A stretch of 64,000 nt of DNA. Origin: Plectosphaerella cucumerina. Lineage: Eukaryota; Ascomycota; Sordariomycetes; Glomerellales; Plectosphaerellaceae. The stretch spans positions 6,696,001-6,760,000 of the forward strand of contig JAGPXD010000002.1 of NCBI GenBank assembly GCA_020746995.1. Direction: 5' to 3'. This document shows positions 23,384-33,812 of the stretch, piece by piece (the first letter of the stretch is position 1; every line of letters starts with the position of its first letter). The notes beneath the pieces are model-generated. The model had not been told where the DNA came from. It was given only the letters and a program-made list of their open reading frames with translations, and made no database searches. Made by a program: the position numbers and the translations under genes.

Positions 23384-24496
23384 ATGGCGCCCACACGGCC
23401 AGAGAAGGGCGCAAAGGATCAGAAGCCACTCGACCCCGCGCTCTTGATTCAGCTTGCCTCTGCGAAGCTGGAAGAAGGCGATATCGAAACGGCATACGCA
23501 GCCGCACAGAAAGCGCTTGAGACAACGGGAGAGGGCGGCGAGCATGAGCTGATTTCTCTCAACATTCTCGGCCAGATCTGTGTTGAGGCCGGCGAGATCG
23601 AGGATGCGTGCGCTTGTTTCTTGCGCGCGGTGTCTCTGGACGAGGATGGCTCAGTCGATGAGAGCCGAGGCGGTGGTCCGGAGAAGTTCCTCTGGCTGGC
23701 GCAACTGAGCGACAATGGCGGACAGGAGAGCGTCGCCTGGTTTGAGCGGGGCGCCATGTCGCTCCGGGGACAGATCCAGCAACTTGCCGACCTCCCGCGG
23801 CGGACGGCCGAGCAGGAGGCGCTTTTGGAGGAAAGGAAGCGGAAGCTCGCAGGAACACTTTGCGGCGTGGCCGAGGTGTACATGACCGACCTTTCGTGGG
23901 AGGCGGACGCGGAGCAGCGGTGCGAGGCCCTCGTGACGGAGGCGACCATGGTTGCGCCCAGCCTCGCGGAAACGTGGCAGACTGTGGCAAACGTGCGCAT
24001 CTCACAGCAGAAGATGGAGGAGGCCCGGGCGGCGCTGAGCAGGAGCCTCGAGCTCTGGAAAGATCTGCCGCCTCAGCACGCGGACGTGCCCGACTTCCCG
24101 ACCAGGGTCAGCCTGGCGAGGCTTCTCCTTGAGACGGAGATGGAGCCCGAGAGCATGGAGGTCCTGCACAGGCTTGTCTCGGACGACGACGAGAGCGTGG
24201 AGGCCTGGTATCTTGGTGGCTGGAGCCAGTTCATCTCCGGAGAGAAGGCCAAGGAGGAGGGAAAGCCGGAGGACGAGTGGACCGCCACGTGGAGGTCGGC
24301 GCAAAAGTGGCTCACCAGGTGCCGCAAGCTTTTCGCCGCGCAAGAGTATGAGGATGAGAGGCTTGGGGCGCACGCGCAGGAGCTTCTGGAGGGAATCGAC
24401 AAGCAGATTGGCCCGTTGCCGAAGGGCCAGGAGGACGAGGATGATGAGTGGGAAGAGGAGGACGGAAGCGATGAGGATGAGCAGATGGCTGGTTGA
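23384..24496 (+). CDS. ACL4: TPR assembly chaperone of ribosomal protein Rpl4
   Basis: A single exon encodes 370 residues, close to yeast Acl4 (387). The protein is a run of TPR-like helical pairs. The first, QLASAKLEEGDIETAYAAAQ, spans about 23-42, and NILGQICVEAGEIEDACACF about 60-79. Later ones lie near 195-230 and 255-300. The tail is extremely acidic (DDEWEEEDGSDEDEQ), as expected for a chaperone of a basic ribosomal protein. In yeast Acl4 captures nascent Rpl4 and carries it into the nucleus. The ATG at 23384 gives MAPTRPEKG, a short basic lead-in before the first TPR. It converges on GIR2, with only 241 bp between stop codons. A generic TPR protein is possible, but length, acidic tail and TPR layout fit ACL4. 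Confidence 0.87.
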   Translation: MAPTRPEKGAKDQKPLDPALLIQLASAKLEEGDIETAYAAAQKALETTGEGGEHELISLNILGQICVEAGEIEDACACFLRAVSLDEDGSVDESRGGGPEKFLWLAQLSDNGGQESVAWFERGAMSLRGQIQQLADLPRRTAEQEALLEERKRKLAGTLCGVAEVYMTDLSWEADAEQRCEALVTEATMVAPSLAETWQTVANVRISQQKMEEARAALSRSLELWKDLPPQHADVPDFPTRVSLARLLLETEMEPESMEVLHRLVSDDDESVEAWYLGGWSQFISGEKAKEEGKPEDEWTATWRSAQKWLTRCRKLFAAQEYEDERLGAHAQELLEGIDKQIGPLPKGQEDEDDEWEEEDGSDEDEQMAG

Positions 24497-24737
24497 ACGG
24501 GGCACTGAGGAGCGCCCCGCGGCGTTGTATGCGGTCATCAACAAAAGCGACACCATTTGCATCGTTGTTCGCCAGGCCTGAGAGACGACTTGTCGCCCAT
24601 TCGATAGATAGACATCGCCGCATGCATCATACAGCGAGGGCACCACATCCAATTCAAGCCATGTCAACCAAAATACCCTCCTTCCGAACGCCAGCCAATG
24701 CATCGTGTGCTCCAAGCCATGTGATTCAACGGCCACC

Positions 24738-25522
24738 CTATGACGCCGCCTCGACCTTGAGCTTTTCCACGCCCTCCGTGACCTCATCTTCCTCGTCGCC
24801 CTCCACGGCATCGAGCTTACCCACGAGGCCGCCCTCCCAAAGTTGCCTCCCCGTCAACTTCACCGGCTCCTTGACCCTGGCCTTTTTCAGATCCGCCAGC
24901 CGCTCCTCCTCGGCCTTAATCTTGGCATCCTCCATCTCCTTCATAAAGTCATTGCGCCACTTCATAAACGTCTCCGGGTTGACGGGTGTGCCGTGGAACT
25001 TCTTGTTCTCTTCGCGTTCGGCCGCGCGGGCGACCTCCTCGCGCTCCTTGACCTTCTCCAGCTTGCGGTCCGCGACGAGCTGCTCGGCGGCATCTTTCAC
25101 CGCGGTGACGAGGGTGAAGACCATGGCCATGCCGAGGTTTTCCTGCACGGTTTCCTCTAAGACCGAGACGAGATGTTCCTTGTCCTCGGAGAGGGAGAAG
25201 TAGGGATGTGTCGAGGTGTAGTTTTGGGGGGACTGGATGTCAAGGAAGGGCGCCTCGTCGGGGTAGGCGTCTGTGTAGCGGACGTGGAGGAGCATGACAG
25301 GCGGCTCTTCTGTCGGCTCATCGTCTGGGATGTCTAGATCGATCTTTATCCTGTACTCTGTCTCGGAGATTTCTGCGGGAGAGTCAGCGCAATGCCCCAT
25401 GATAGCTTCATCGGCGCGACTTGATGGCGCGCGGGGTCGCGGAATGCGGACGAACCTGTGATTTCCTCGGGAAAGATTGACTCGAGCACCTCCCGCTCCT
25501 CGATCTGTTCTTCGCGGCCCAT
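24738..25522 (-). CDS. GIR2: RWD-domain protein Gir2 (RWDD1-like)
   Basis: Exons 25522-25456 and 25372-24738 give 233 residues. The 83-bp intron has GTTCGT, GCTGAC and GCAG. The N-terminal RWD domain (about 1-115) begins EEREVLESIFPEE and contains VRYTDAYPDEAP and a short helix ending in the AAEQLVADR region. A charged coiled-coil segment rich in Glu, Lys and Arg follows at about 125-200, with FMKWRNDFMKEM, a signature of the RWDD1/Gir2 family. LTGRQLWEGG lies near the C-terminus. In yeast Gir2 binds the GTPase Rbg2 and Gcn1 and tunes Gcn2 signalling on translating ribosomes. The gene is divergent from PUF6 with 386 bp between starts. The upstream open frame to 25625 is unspliced read-through and not the start. 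Confidence 0.92.
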
Positions 25523-25908
25523 CTTGATTCGTGTCGTGTTGGTCCGTACTAGGTGTGTCTGTGTATATATCGTCTGACCAGTATCGACTCTTCCTGAAGT
25601 TAAGCCCTGGCTTGTAGCGCGGCACAGCTCATGGTGGGGGATGAGGTCGACGCACCGGACCTTCACATTCGGGTAGGACCCGCTTGGTGGGGTGTCGCGA
25701 GCGAAAACGGTTAGGCGTAATTCTCACCGCCCGGCAGTTTGGACAAAAAATTTGGACTGCGCCGCCAGCGTCGCTGAACTTTTTACTGGGGACCCGAGAG
25801 GCTCTGATAACGCTCCAGTCTACAGTAGCATCTGGACGTTCAGGCATTTGCATACTCCCCCAAAGCAGCCACGAGACCAGGACGCCCACCCACCCCACGA
25901 CAGCAACA
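25523..25908. promoter_or_regulatory. Bidirectional promoter of GIR2 and PUF6 with PAC- and RRPE-like motifs
   Basis: Only 386 bp separate the two divergent ATGs. A GATGAG core (25640-25645), the heart of the PAC element, and an AAAAAATTT stretch (25745-25753), close to the RRPE core, lie about 100 bp apart. In yeast these two motifs together mark ribosome-biogenesis promoters, which suits PUF6. Their use in this species is inferred. Confidence 0.5.
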
Positions 25909-28079
25909 ATGGCAACCAAGGCTGGCGGTTCGAGGGACAACAAGCGCAAGGCACCCCAGGTCGGCAAGAGCGTCGCGGACAAGTCGATGAAGAAGTCCAA
26001 GTTTGACGCCCCCAAGAAGAAGAAGGCCCAGCCTGTCGAGACCCCCGAGGAGTCGAGCGAGGATGGCTTCGACGAGGCCGACCTCGAGTCTTCCGACTCG
26101 GAGGATGGTGGAGCGGAATTGGACTCCCCGCCCGCGAAGAAGCTGAAGAAGGGCGACGACAAGGGCGCTGTCAAGGAGAAGAAGTCTGGCGAGAAGAGTA
26201 CGTTGCGCCCAGATCATCACCCCCTGACCCGCGCATACTGACTGATGTCCCCCCAACAGCCGAGACCTCGCGCGAAGCCCACGCACAACAGAAGAAGCTC
26301 GCCAGGGAGCGCAAGATTGCCAAGCCCCTCGGAGACGAGGTGCAGCGGACCAAGAAGATCTGGGAGCGCCTGAGACGGAAGTCCCATGTTCCCTCCGAGG
26401 AGAGGAAGAAGCTGCTCGAGGAGCTCTTCACCATCATCAACGGCCGCATCAAGGACTTTGTCCTGAAGCACGATGCCGTTCGCGCTGTTCAGACCGCTGT
26501 CAAGTACTCCAACTCGGCACAGAGGAAGCAGATCACCCAGGAGCTGCAGGGAACCTTTGCGCAGCTCGCCGAGAGCCGGTACGCCAAGTTCCTCATTGCA
26601 AAGCTCATCGTCCAGAAGGAGCCCGAGATCCGGGACATGATTGTCCCCGAGTTCTACGGCAGGGTCCGCAGGCTCATCAACCACCCCGAGGCCTCGTGGA
26701 TCCTGGATGATATCTACCGCCAGATCGCCAGCAAGGAGCAGAAGGCCATCCTCCTGAGGGAGTGGTACGGTGCCGAGTTCGCCCTGCTGGAGCGCACGGG
26801 AACCCCGACCGCGGATCTCTCAGTGATCCTCGAGGAGACGCCTGCCAAGCGCGGCCCGATCATGAAGAACCTCAACGACATGATCAACTCCCTCGTTCAG
26901 AAGAAGATGACTGGTTTCACAATGCTTCACGACGCCATGCTGCAATACTACTCGGCCATCAAGCCCGGTACCGAGGAGTACACCAACTTCTCCGACATGA
27001 TCAGGGATGACGAGGCTGGCGATCTGCTGAAGAACATGGCATTCACCAAGTCCGGCTCCAGGGTCGTCTGTCTCCTCCTCGCTCATGGAACGTCCAAGGA
27101 CCGCAGGAATATTCTGAGGGTCTTTAAGGACCACTTCGTCATGATGTCGGGCGATGTCTACGCCCATCAGGTTCTGCTGACGGCCTATGACGTCGTCGAC
27201 GACACGAAGATGACGGCAAAGGTCATCTTCTCCGAGCTCATCGGCGAGGACCAGGAGAAGGCCGGCGACAACGTCGTCGCGTCCATCACAAACCAGTACG
27301 CCAGGACGTCGTTGATGTATCCTCTGGAGGGTCAGTCCCGGACGCTGTTCATCCCCAACATGGGCGAGGTCAAGGAGCTCCTCCGCGAGGTCCACGAGAT
27401 TCGCAAGACGACGAGTAAGAAGGATGCCGATATCAGGAGCGGCGAGCTGACGGCGGCCCTCGCCCCGTCTCTGCTGAGCACCATTGCGTCGCACGCATCG
27501 ACGCTGATGACGGATCCCTTCGGCTGCCACCTCATCGCCGAGGTCCTTTTCACCGTGGAGGGAGACAAGACCGAGGCCCTCGCAGCCGTCGCTGCGGTGG
27601 CCGAGGGCGAGCCCGTGGCCGCTGCCGAGGGAGAGGAGGTCATCGGCCAGCTGCCGCACGTCTCCCAGACATCCGCGGGCGGCCGGCTGCTGAAGACGCT
27701 GATCCAGGGCGGCAAGTTCAACAAGGAGTCGGGCAAGGTCGAGCTGGTCGAGCCTCCCCTGAAGTTCGCGGACGTGCTGTACCCGGTCATCAAGAGCCAC
27801 ATTGTGGAGTGGGCGACCGGGCCCAGCTCCCTGGTGGTCCTCTCCATGCTGGAGAACCCCGACTTCAGCCACGCGAAGGAGCTGAAGGCGACGTTGAAGA
27901 AGAGCAAGAAGGTTCTGGAGAAGGCGGCCACGGAGGAGACGGCCGAGCAGAAGGCCAAGGCGGCGGCCGAGGCCGAGAAGGAGGGCGAGAAGAAGAGCAA
28001 AAAGGCGAAGAAGGGGCCCGCGAAGGGTGAGCGGCCGGTGGGCAATGCCGGTAGCAGGATGCTCCTTGAGAAGTTGTAG
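25909..28079 (+). CDS. PUF6: Pumilio-family protein Puf6, 60S biogenesis factor
   Basis: Exons 25909-26197 and 26260-28079 give 702 residues, versus about 656 in yeast. The 62-bp intron starts GTACGT and ends AACAG. The N-terminus (1-115) is basic and acidic by turns (KKKKAQP, SSEDGFDEADLESSDSEDG), typical of nucleolar proteins. Divergent PUF repeats occupy about 130-470, for example GRIKDFVLKHDAVRAVQ and ESRYAKFLIAKLI. A CPL region near 470-620 includes TDPFGCHLIAEVLF and HIVEWATGPSS. The tail is Lys/Glu/Ala-rich. In yeast Puf6 acts in 60S assembly with Rpl43/Loc1 and represses ASH1 mRNA. The start ATG has an ACAATGG context and opens MATKAGGSRDNKRK. Confidence 0.94.
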
Positions 28080-30151
28080 GATTTTGTTGGGTTCCATGGC
28101 GAATATCAGGCTGCATGATTTCTCGGGCCTGTCTTGTGTCGATGATGTTGTCGGGTCTGCCTCCGTGATGCTTACGTACAACCAGGATTAATGATGTGCC
28201 ATTCACCCATGACCTTGACAGACCATCTTGAGTGTATTCCTCCTCAATTCAATGGTCGGCGGGGCTGGGAAAGGCGACCTGCAGTACTCGCCAGTGGCTG
28301 TCCTACGGCGTAAGGACTTAAAGTGGCCGAATTGCTTGGAGGCGGTGGTCCCCTCCAGCATATCCGGGTATACTTGTACCTAGAAAAACAGTTCAACATA
28401 CAGATCAGATAATTTCCTACCTTGAATAACCACGATCGGGACATTTCGCCATGCACTTCTGGCGTTTTCTTCCACGTCTTGACAACAGGAGGGGCTGCCC
28501 AAATCGGCTGCCATGCAGGTGGCCGGGCCCCTGAGTGACACGACTACCCCTGAGGTGTCATGACAGCCGCCAAACTCCACAAATGGCCCAAACTTGTCCT
28601 ACTGTATGTGAACTGTAACATGATATCCGCTGTCCAGCCTGTCAGATGGCATACTGGTTCCGAACTACAATATCCTCATGTCCTGACGGGCAAAGTTCGG
28701 AAAGGGGCGGGGGTTCGGCCAAGTCTCAACCAAGGAGCAGTAGGTCATTTCTTCTCGAACAGAGGGACAGTGGAAAGTAACATACGATGATACTCGGGAA
28801 ACCACACCTTAAACGGCCAACACTTGACCCTGAAGCTGTTGTGGGGGCGGGTGTAGTTTGACCAGATGGTCCTTCCATCTTGGTCACACCTTCCCCCGAG
28901 CCCGCCTCAGATCCATGGATGCTCCTGACCTCACCCGGCAAGCCACTCCATGAACACCAGCCAGCCACTTGGGGGTTTCAGTCACTCATGAAGGTGTCTA
29001 TCGTCTCCCTTGGCCATTCTTCAACGACACTGGAATCACCCGATCCGCTTGAGCCACCTCTATCTCCTACAGCATCACGACAACTCAAACCTAGGGTCTC
29101 GACACCTACCTACTGAACCTTGCCCCGAACTCGATTCTGTATCAATAATAAGGACGGAACTCTATTACTGCGGACAGCACACCCGTCACATATTCACTCC
29201 GCGAGTGTAGTGACTTTGATGGTGCGCTCGGTGAGCCAGCTTGTCAGTCTTTTGTCCTTGCTTTGACCCTTCACCCCAGATTCACATACACACCATAAAA
29301 CCCTGCAACTGCATGCATTTCCTGTTCCCCAGTCGATACCTCTTGACCATATCCTTGTTCTTCCCAAAGAAGCATGTTGCTCGGGTTGCAGTGAACCTCG
29401 AACTACCTTGGACACTGAATTCCTTTGCTGATGCTTCTCAAACTCTGTGTACTATTTCTGATATCCCTTTAGGTTCGAAAGACTGTCCTGCGGTTCTCTG
29501 CTCCTATGTGAGAAACAGCCCAGTCCGTTGGCTGTGAAGCATACTCAAGCTCCCGCTGTTGCTTCTTTCACCCTCAAGTCTCTTATGGGAGGCCCAGCTG
29601 GCCCTGCCCGTCCTTACTCGACTTGCCAGCCAGATGCGCACCCCCTGCGCACCCCCTTCGCACCCCCTTCTGCGTCCCAACTGCCTCCGTGTCGAGCCGG
29701 GCCTCTGTGCCGAGGCCGGTGGAGCCTCCGTCGCCGACCCGGCTCCGTGTCTGACCTCTTCCGCACCCGACTCAGCTCCGTGTCCGGCCTCTTCCGTGCC
29801 GTACCGCCCGGCTTAGGGTCCTGCCCCGACTCACCTCCCTGCTCCCACGCCGACTCATCGTTCACCCACGCTTCCTGCCTTGTTTTGCCGCTTGAAAAGC
29901 TCGCAGGGTATGCACAATTTCTCCCAGAAACTCGTTTCTGCTCTTGCCTGTCCAACCCTACAGCTTCCCACATCCTCACCTCACTCTTTTGCCCACCATC
30001 TTGGGCACCCTCTCTCCCTCTCTCCCTCTTCTCAGGGAAAACTCTTCAGCTCTGCTCGACAACCACCCCCCTCCAGAAGCTCAGCTACGGTTACCCACTC
30101 CCCAGTCTTCCTCTCTAGAGTCCTCATAATTCCCAAGTCTTCTCAACGACC
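28080..30151. other. Intergenic region and leader of the single-pass protein gene
   Basis: About 2.1 kb with no recognisable gene. The last 600 bp are C/T-rich and form the likely promoter and leader of the gene at 30152. They contain short imperfect repeats (listed separately at 29742). The 196-codon frame at 29528-30118 starts at a TTG, has skewed composition and is not supported. Confidence 0.5.
29742..29796 (+). repeat. Imperfect 22-bp direct repeat with 33-bp period
   Basis: GCTCCGTGTCTGACCTCTTC (starting 29742) recurs as GCTCCGTGTCCGGCCTCTTC (starting 29775); both continue CG. Spacing is 33 bp, a multiple of three. Just upstream, near 29636-29672, GCACCCCCT-type units recur three times. 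Both lie in the C/T-rich leader. Confidence 0.8.
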
Positions 30152-31421
30152 ATGGACGCCCTGAACCACCGCCAGGAGGACGGCGAGGACTGCCCTCGCG
30201 GCACCAAGTTCTTCGACTGCGCGGACAACCTCTTCACCGGTTGCTGCTCGGTTGACCCCTGCAACCTATCCACCTGCCCGGATGGTCAAGGCGCGGAGAA
30301 GGAGGACAATGATAAGACTACCAAGACTGCCGCATCTCCCACGAGCCGCCTCGAGGTAACAGTCTCTTCCTCCGTCAACATTCCCGTCATCTCAACCTCT
30401 TCCGTCGAGATTTCCGAGGCTGTGTCTTCTGATGGTCCTACCTCGATCGTCATCACTGTCACGCCGACTACTGACAGCGAGTCTATCGCTGCTCCCACTA
30501 CCACGGAGAACGAAGCCGCTTCCACTGAGAGCGAGGCTCTTGTGTCTCCCGACGCCACCTCCACCACAGATGGAATCGGCGGAATCGCTACTGCCACTGC
30601 CTCCTCCACCGACGCAGCCGCCGGAGACACTGATACCGGCACCGGGGGTCTTCCCATCCAGCAAGTCGTCGGCATCTGTGTCGCCATCGGTTCCGTCGTC
30701 GTCATCGCAGCCTTCATCCTCTTCTGGCTGAATCGCCGCCGCCGCAGAGTCAACAACGCCATCGGATTCGGTGACCGCACCTTCTCGGGCTACGAACTGC
30801 AGCCTTACGCACTCGCGTCGACCGTCTCAACGTCTGACCCTTTCGGAAACGGTAAGAGCAGGACCCGTCCCCAGTCAACGGCGTTCTCGGAACTACAGCT
30901 AATACTTCTCTCAAGGCTCCGAGGGTCAATTCACCCGTGCCAGCGCCTGCAGAAGGCCCGTTTCGAGGCGCGGTGTCCCCAACGGCTCGCTTCCCGGTCA
31001 GCCTGGAGAGACGCGCATGCCGGATGTGGTGGTCACTGCCCCCCTCAAGGCCATGACCACGCCTGCCAGTCCTACCGACTCGCAGCCCGTTGTGTCGAGC
31101 GCCGACACTTCCCAGGGAGAAAGCACCCGGTTCGACTTCTCCCGCGCCGACGTCTCCACTCCGGAGATTCAGGGCTCGCCCAGCTTTGCGCAGGTCGCCA
31201 CCTTCCGTGGCCTCCCTCGTATCGTCGAGATCCCGAGCACTCGCCGGGACTTCCAACGCACCTATGTCCCCTACCGACCGGGTGCCGAGGCCTCGCGCAG
31301 CGGCGGCGTGGGCGTGGGCGCTCATGGAATCCGCGCCAACCTCAACCCCACCGAGGAGGAGCGGTCCATGCGGCAGCATGTGACCAGCGGGGCGCAGTAC
31401 GAGAACGGCCGCCGCGATTAA
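30152..31421 (+). CDS. Single-pass membrane protein with Cys-rich N-terminus, no signal peptide
   Basis: Exons 30152-30851 and 30916-31421 give 401 residues. The 64-bp intron has GTAAGA, GCTAATAC and CAAG. Without splicing the frame reads into nonsense, and the second exon then resumes a sensible tail. The first 50 residues hold FFDCADNLFTGCCSVDPC and STCPDG, a pattern I know from fungal one-helix surface proteins. A Ser/Thr/Glu-rich mucin-like stretch (about 55-160), a single helix at 172-193 (VVGICVAIGSVVVIAAFILF) and a basic stop-transfer NRRRRR follow. The cytosolic tail is 200 residues long. No cleavable signal is visible, so the helix may act as a signal anchor with the N-terminus outside. 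A wall-sensor-like role is possible, but the function is unknown. Confidence 0.82.
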
Positions 31422-32595
31422 GCGGAAAAGTTCTTTCCAAGGCCGGTCTGCCGAGAGGAAGGAGACCCTTCGAAAGCAAGAAGGGAAAGAACGGGAAGAA
31501 TGGAAAGAAGAAGGAAGTGGTTCATGGCTTGTTGAGTGTCCTTGGCTTCAACGTTGAAGACATGGCCTACTTGATGGGCACTTCGGCACAAGAAGATCGG
31601 GGGTACTCTTTCTGGCATGGGCCACGTCTGAGATTGTTTCGTTTTTGAGGTTCTGGGGCTTTCTGTGGTATCGAAGCCATCCGCGCGGAAGGAGCGAGGG
31701 CAGCAGTAGGTACTTTCCACACGTTTGGGATGGACTTGGCTGGCTTTTTGTTCTGCTCGTGGCTCTGGAGTTTCGATTTCAGCATCGGCCGGCGTTGCTC
31801 GGTTATACCCAACGGTTGCTTTTCGGTTTGCAAGAAGGATTCGGCACATACCTATTCTGTAAGACAGACAGTATTATGGGGGTCAACAGAGGTGCCTGAT
31901 AAACCTAGTACTTCATGCGTAGTAGCCACGTTGTGAATCATCCGCCTTCCAGCTTAACTAGGCGGACTACGTGAGGCTGGAATGGCTGCACTCCGTTTGA
32001 GGTGACTCAGTAGAGTTGGGAGAAGAATGCCGTCGAAAGGCATGTGCTCTGGCTGGCATGATCTTTCAGAGGACCCGGGAGGAGGTCCCAATCTCACAAC
32101 CCAGTGTACCAACAGAGGGGATGAGCAGGGTATCGGAGGGCCGGCCAGGTCGTGCAAAAGTCAGTAGAATCAACACGCGTGCGAGAAGAAGTTTGCAGGA
32201 CGACATTGGCAGTCCTTTGGGTATTCAACATGAAAAAAGCAGCCAGTCTGTCCACTTGCCTCTCCCGTCCCAGGGATCCATTCCCCGTACGCCGGGTGTG
32301 CAGCCATTACGCCAAAATGCAGTTTGTCTCCGTCTTCGCCTTCCTTGTGAAGCGGCCCGCCGGCCCTTCATCTGGCAGCGACCGCAGTGCCCATCCCATG
32401 GCGAGGGATGCCGACTTCCCTGTGGTGATTGCCGGCGAGCTTCATGGAAACGGGCGGCCCTCTCACCGTGTCGTTTATGAGGCTCGGCCGCCCTCCAGTC
32501 CCGCCTGCAGTGTTCCCAGCTGCCTCGTAGGGGATCCTCTGGTGATTGTGTCTCGCATCCGGACGATTTCCAAACGTCAAGCCCGCATGGGCACT
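31422..32595. other. Convergent intergenic region
   Basis: About 1.2 kb between the stops of the single-pass protein gene (plus) and RPB4 (minus). I see no gene or structural element beyond the expected 3' UTRs. A TGACTCA motif occurs near 32003, with no adjacent promoter. Confidence 0.5.
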
Positions 32596-33197
32596 TCACC
32601 TGCTCTGCAACTTGCTGATCTCGTCCAGCAGCTCCTGGAGATCCTCGTCGGTGATCTTCTCCGTCAGAGACGGGATCAGAGTCTTGGCTTCCTCCGCGGT
32701 CTCACAGCAGAGAGATCCTGCAGGAATATTGGTCAGTTACCGTCAACTGCAGCAGGTCGCTCGGATGGCAGCAGTACCTATTTGCGCGCGCTCAAACTTT
32801 GCCAGCTGCTTGTGCGCGCTGAGAAGACGCTCGACAGCCTCGACGTTCTCTTTTTGGCGGAAGCGCGCAAACGCATCGAGGTAGTTCATGGTTTGTGTCA
32901 GCATCCTGACGGGATGTTAGCCTGAGAGCTGCGTGCTACCCTTCGCCCGCACACCCCATCGGGGGCGGCAGGGACTCGCGGCCCAAAGACGTACTCGGTC
33001 TCGTTGATGTTCTTCCTGTCCATTTTCCTCTTGGCAACCAGAGCATTGATGACGAGGGAGGCCTCGGAGAGGGTCAGGGTGTCGACATCCTGGAACTCGC
33101 CCAGGTTGAGCTCGTGGTCGGCCTTCTCGAGACCGGGCGGCGCGGGCTTGGGGCGCGACGTCGGCGCGTGGAGGGAGCGTCCGTTTCCAGCAGACAT
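32596..33197 (-). CDS. RPB4: RNA polymerase II subunit Rpb4
   Basis: Three exons, 33197-32995, 32905-32778 and 32717-32596, give 150 residues. The introns are 89 bp (GTACGT, GCTAAC, GTCAG) and 60 bp (GTACTG, ACTGAC, TGCAG). Rpb4 forms the Rpb4/Rpb7 stalk of RNA polymerase II, acting in initiation and mRNA export and decay. The core reads HELNLGEF, LTLSEASLVINALVAKRK, MNYLDAFARFRQKENVEAVE, and the C-terminal helix-rich DEDLQELLDEISKLQ. The latter is the HRDC-like module found in all Rpb4 proteins. The protein lacks the long linker of yeast Rpb4 and resembles the shorter S. pombe form. It is divergent from TRS23. Confidence 0.94.
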
Positions 33198-33812
33198 TAT
33201 CGGTGTGTGAAGGGTCGGTGGACGGCAGGTGGCTTCGATGGAAGTATCGCGAGATGATGGTCGCGATCACGGAGTACCGGTTCACGAAGCCGCGTTGTCG
33301 GCGCCTCTGACGGAAGGAGATCAGGCGCGGTTGTCTATGCGATTGGAAGGCGCGAGAACGACGTGTTTCGAGGCGAGGAGCTCGGGGTGGTTACTGCGAA
33401 TGTCGCTGGTTGTTGCGAAGCGTGCGGGTTGGAGATTTGTGAGGCTCAAAGAATACTGGACTGGACTGAAGAGCATCGACCGAAGAAACGCAAGGCGGAC
33501 GCAGGCTGTGGCCAAGAGAGCTAGCGCTGGATGGCGGGGGCGCGACGGGGCCGGGGGCGTGTGGCTCGTGCGGCTCCCGGGTCGAAAAGGGCGGACCGGG
33601 GTCCTTCATTGGTGATCGGGCAATCGTCCACGCCTGTCCACCTCAATGGAGGTGAACCAACACAGGACAGCCCCGAACTCATTACACGACAAGCTTCCGA
33701 AGCCGCATACAATCCACCAAAGTTGCTGTAGGAAACTCTATTAGGCCGTATGCACCTGGGTACGAGATCCTGAGTCATTGCGCACACACCTGTGGCGCAT
33801 GTGTCGGCAAAC
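33198..33812. promoter_or_regulatory. Shared upstream region of RPB4 and TRS23
   Basis: About 615 bp between two divergent housekeeping genes. Both promoters must lie here. The plus-strand open frame at 33229-33615 has no recognisable domain and is read as chance. No operator was recognised. Confidence 0.5.

Noticed and set aside
26820..28181. 453-codon open frame on the minus strand
   Set aside because: Antisense shadow of PUF6, rich in Leu/Arg/Gly/Asp, which is the usual complement of GC-rich coding DNA.
29528..30118. 196-codon plus-strand frame before the single-pass protein
   Set aside because: It starts at TTG, lies in a C/T-rich leader, and ends just before the clear ATG at 30152. I read it as 5' UTR.
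30852..31648. Unspliced continuation of the single-pass protein frame to 31648
   Set aside because: After 30852 the reading becomes Arg/Cys/His-rich noise, while a GT-AG intron to 30915 restores a sensible tail ending at 31421.
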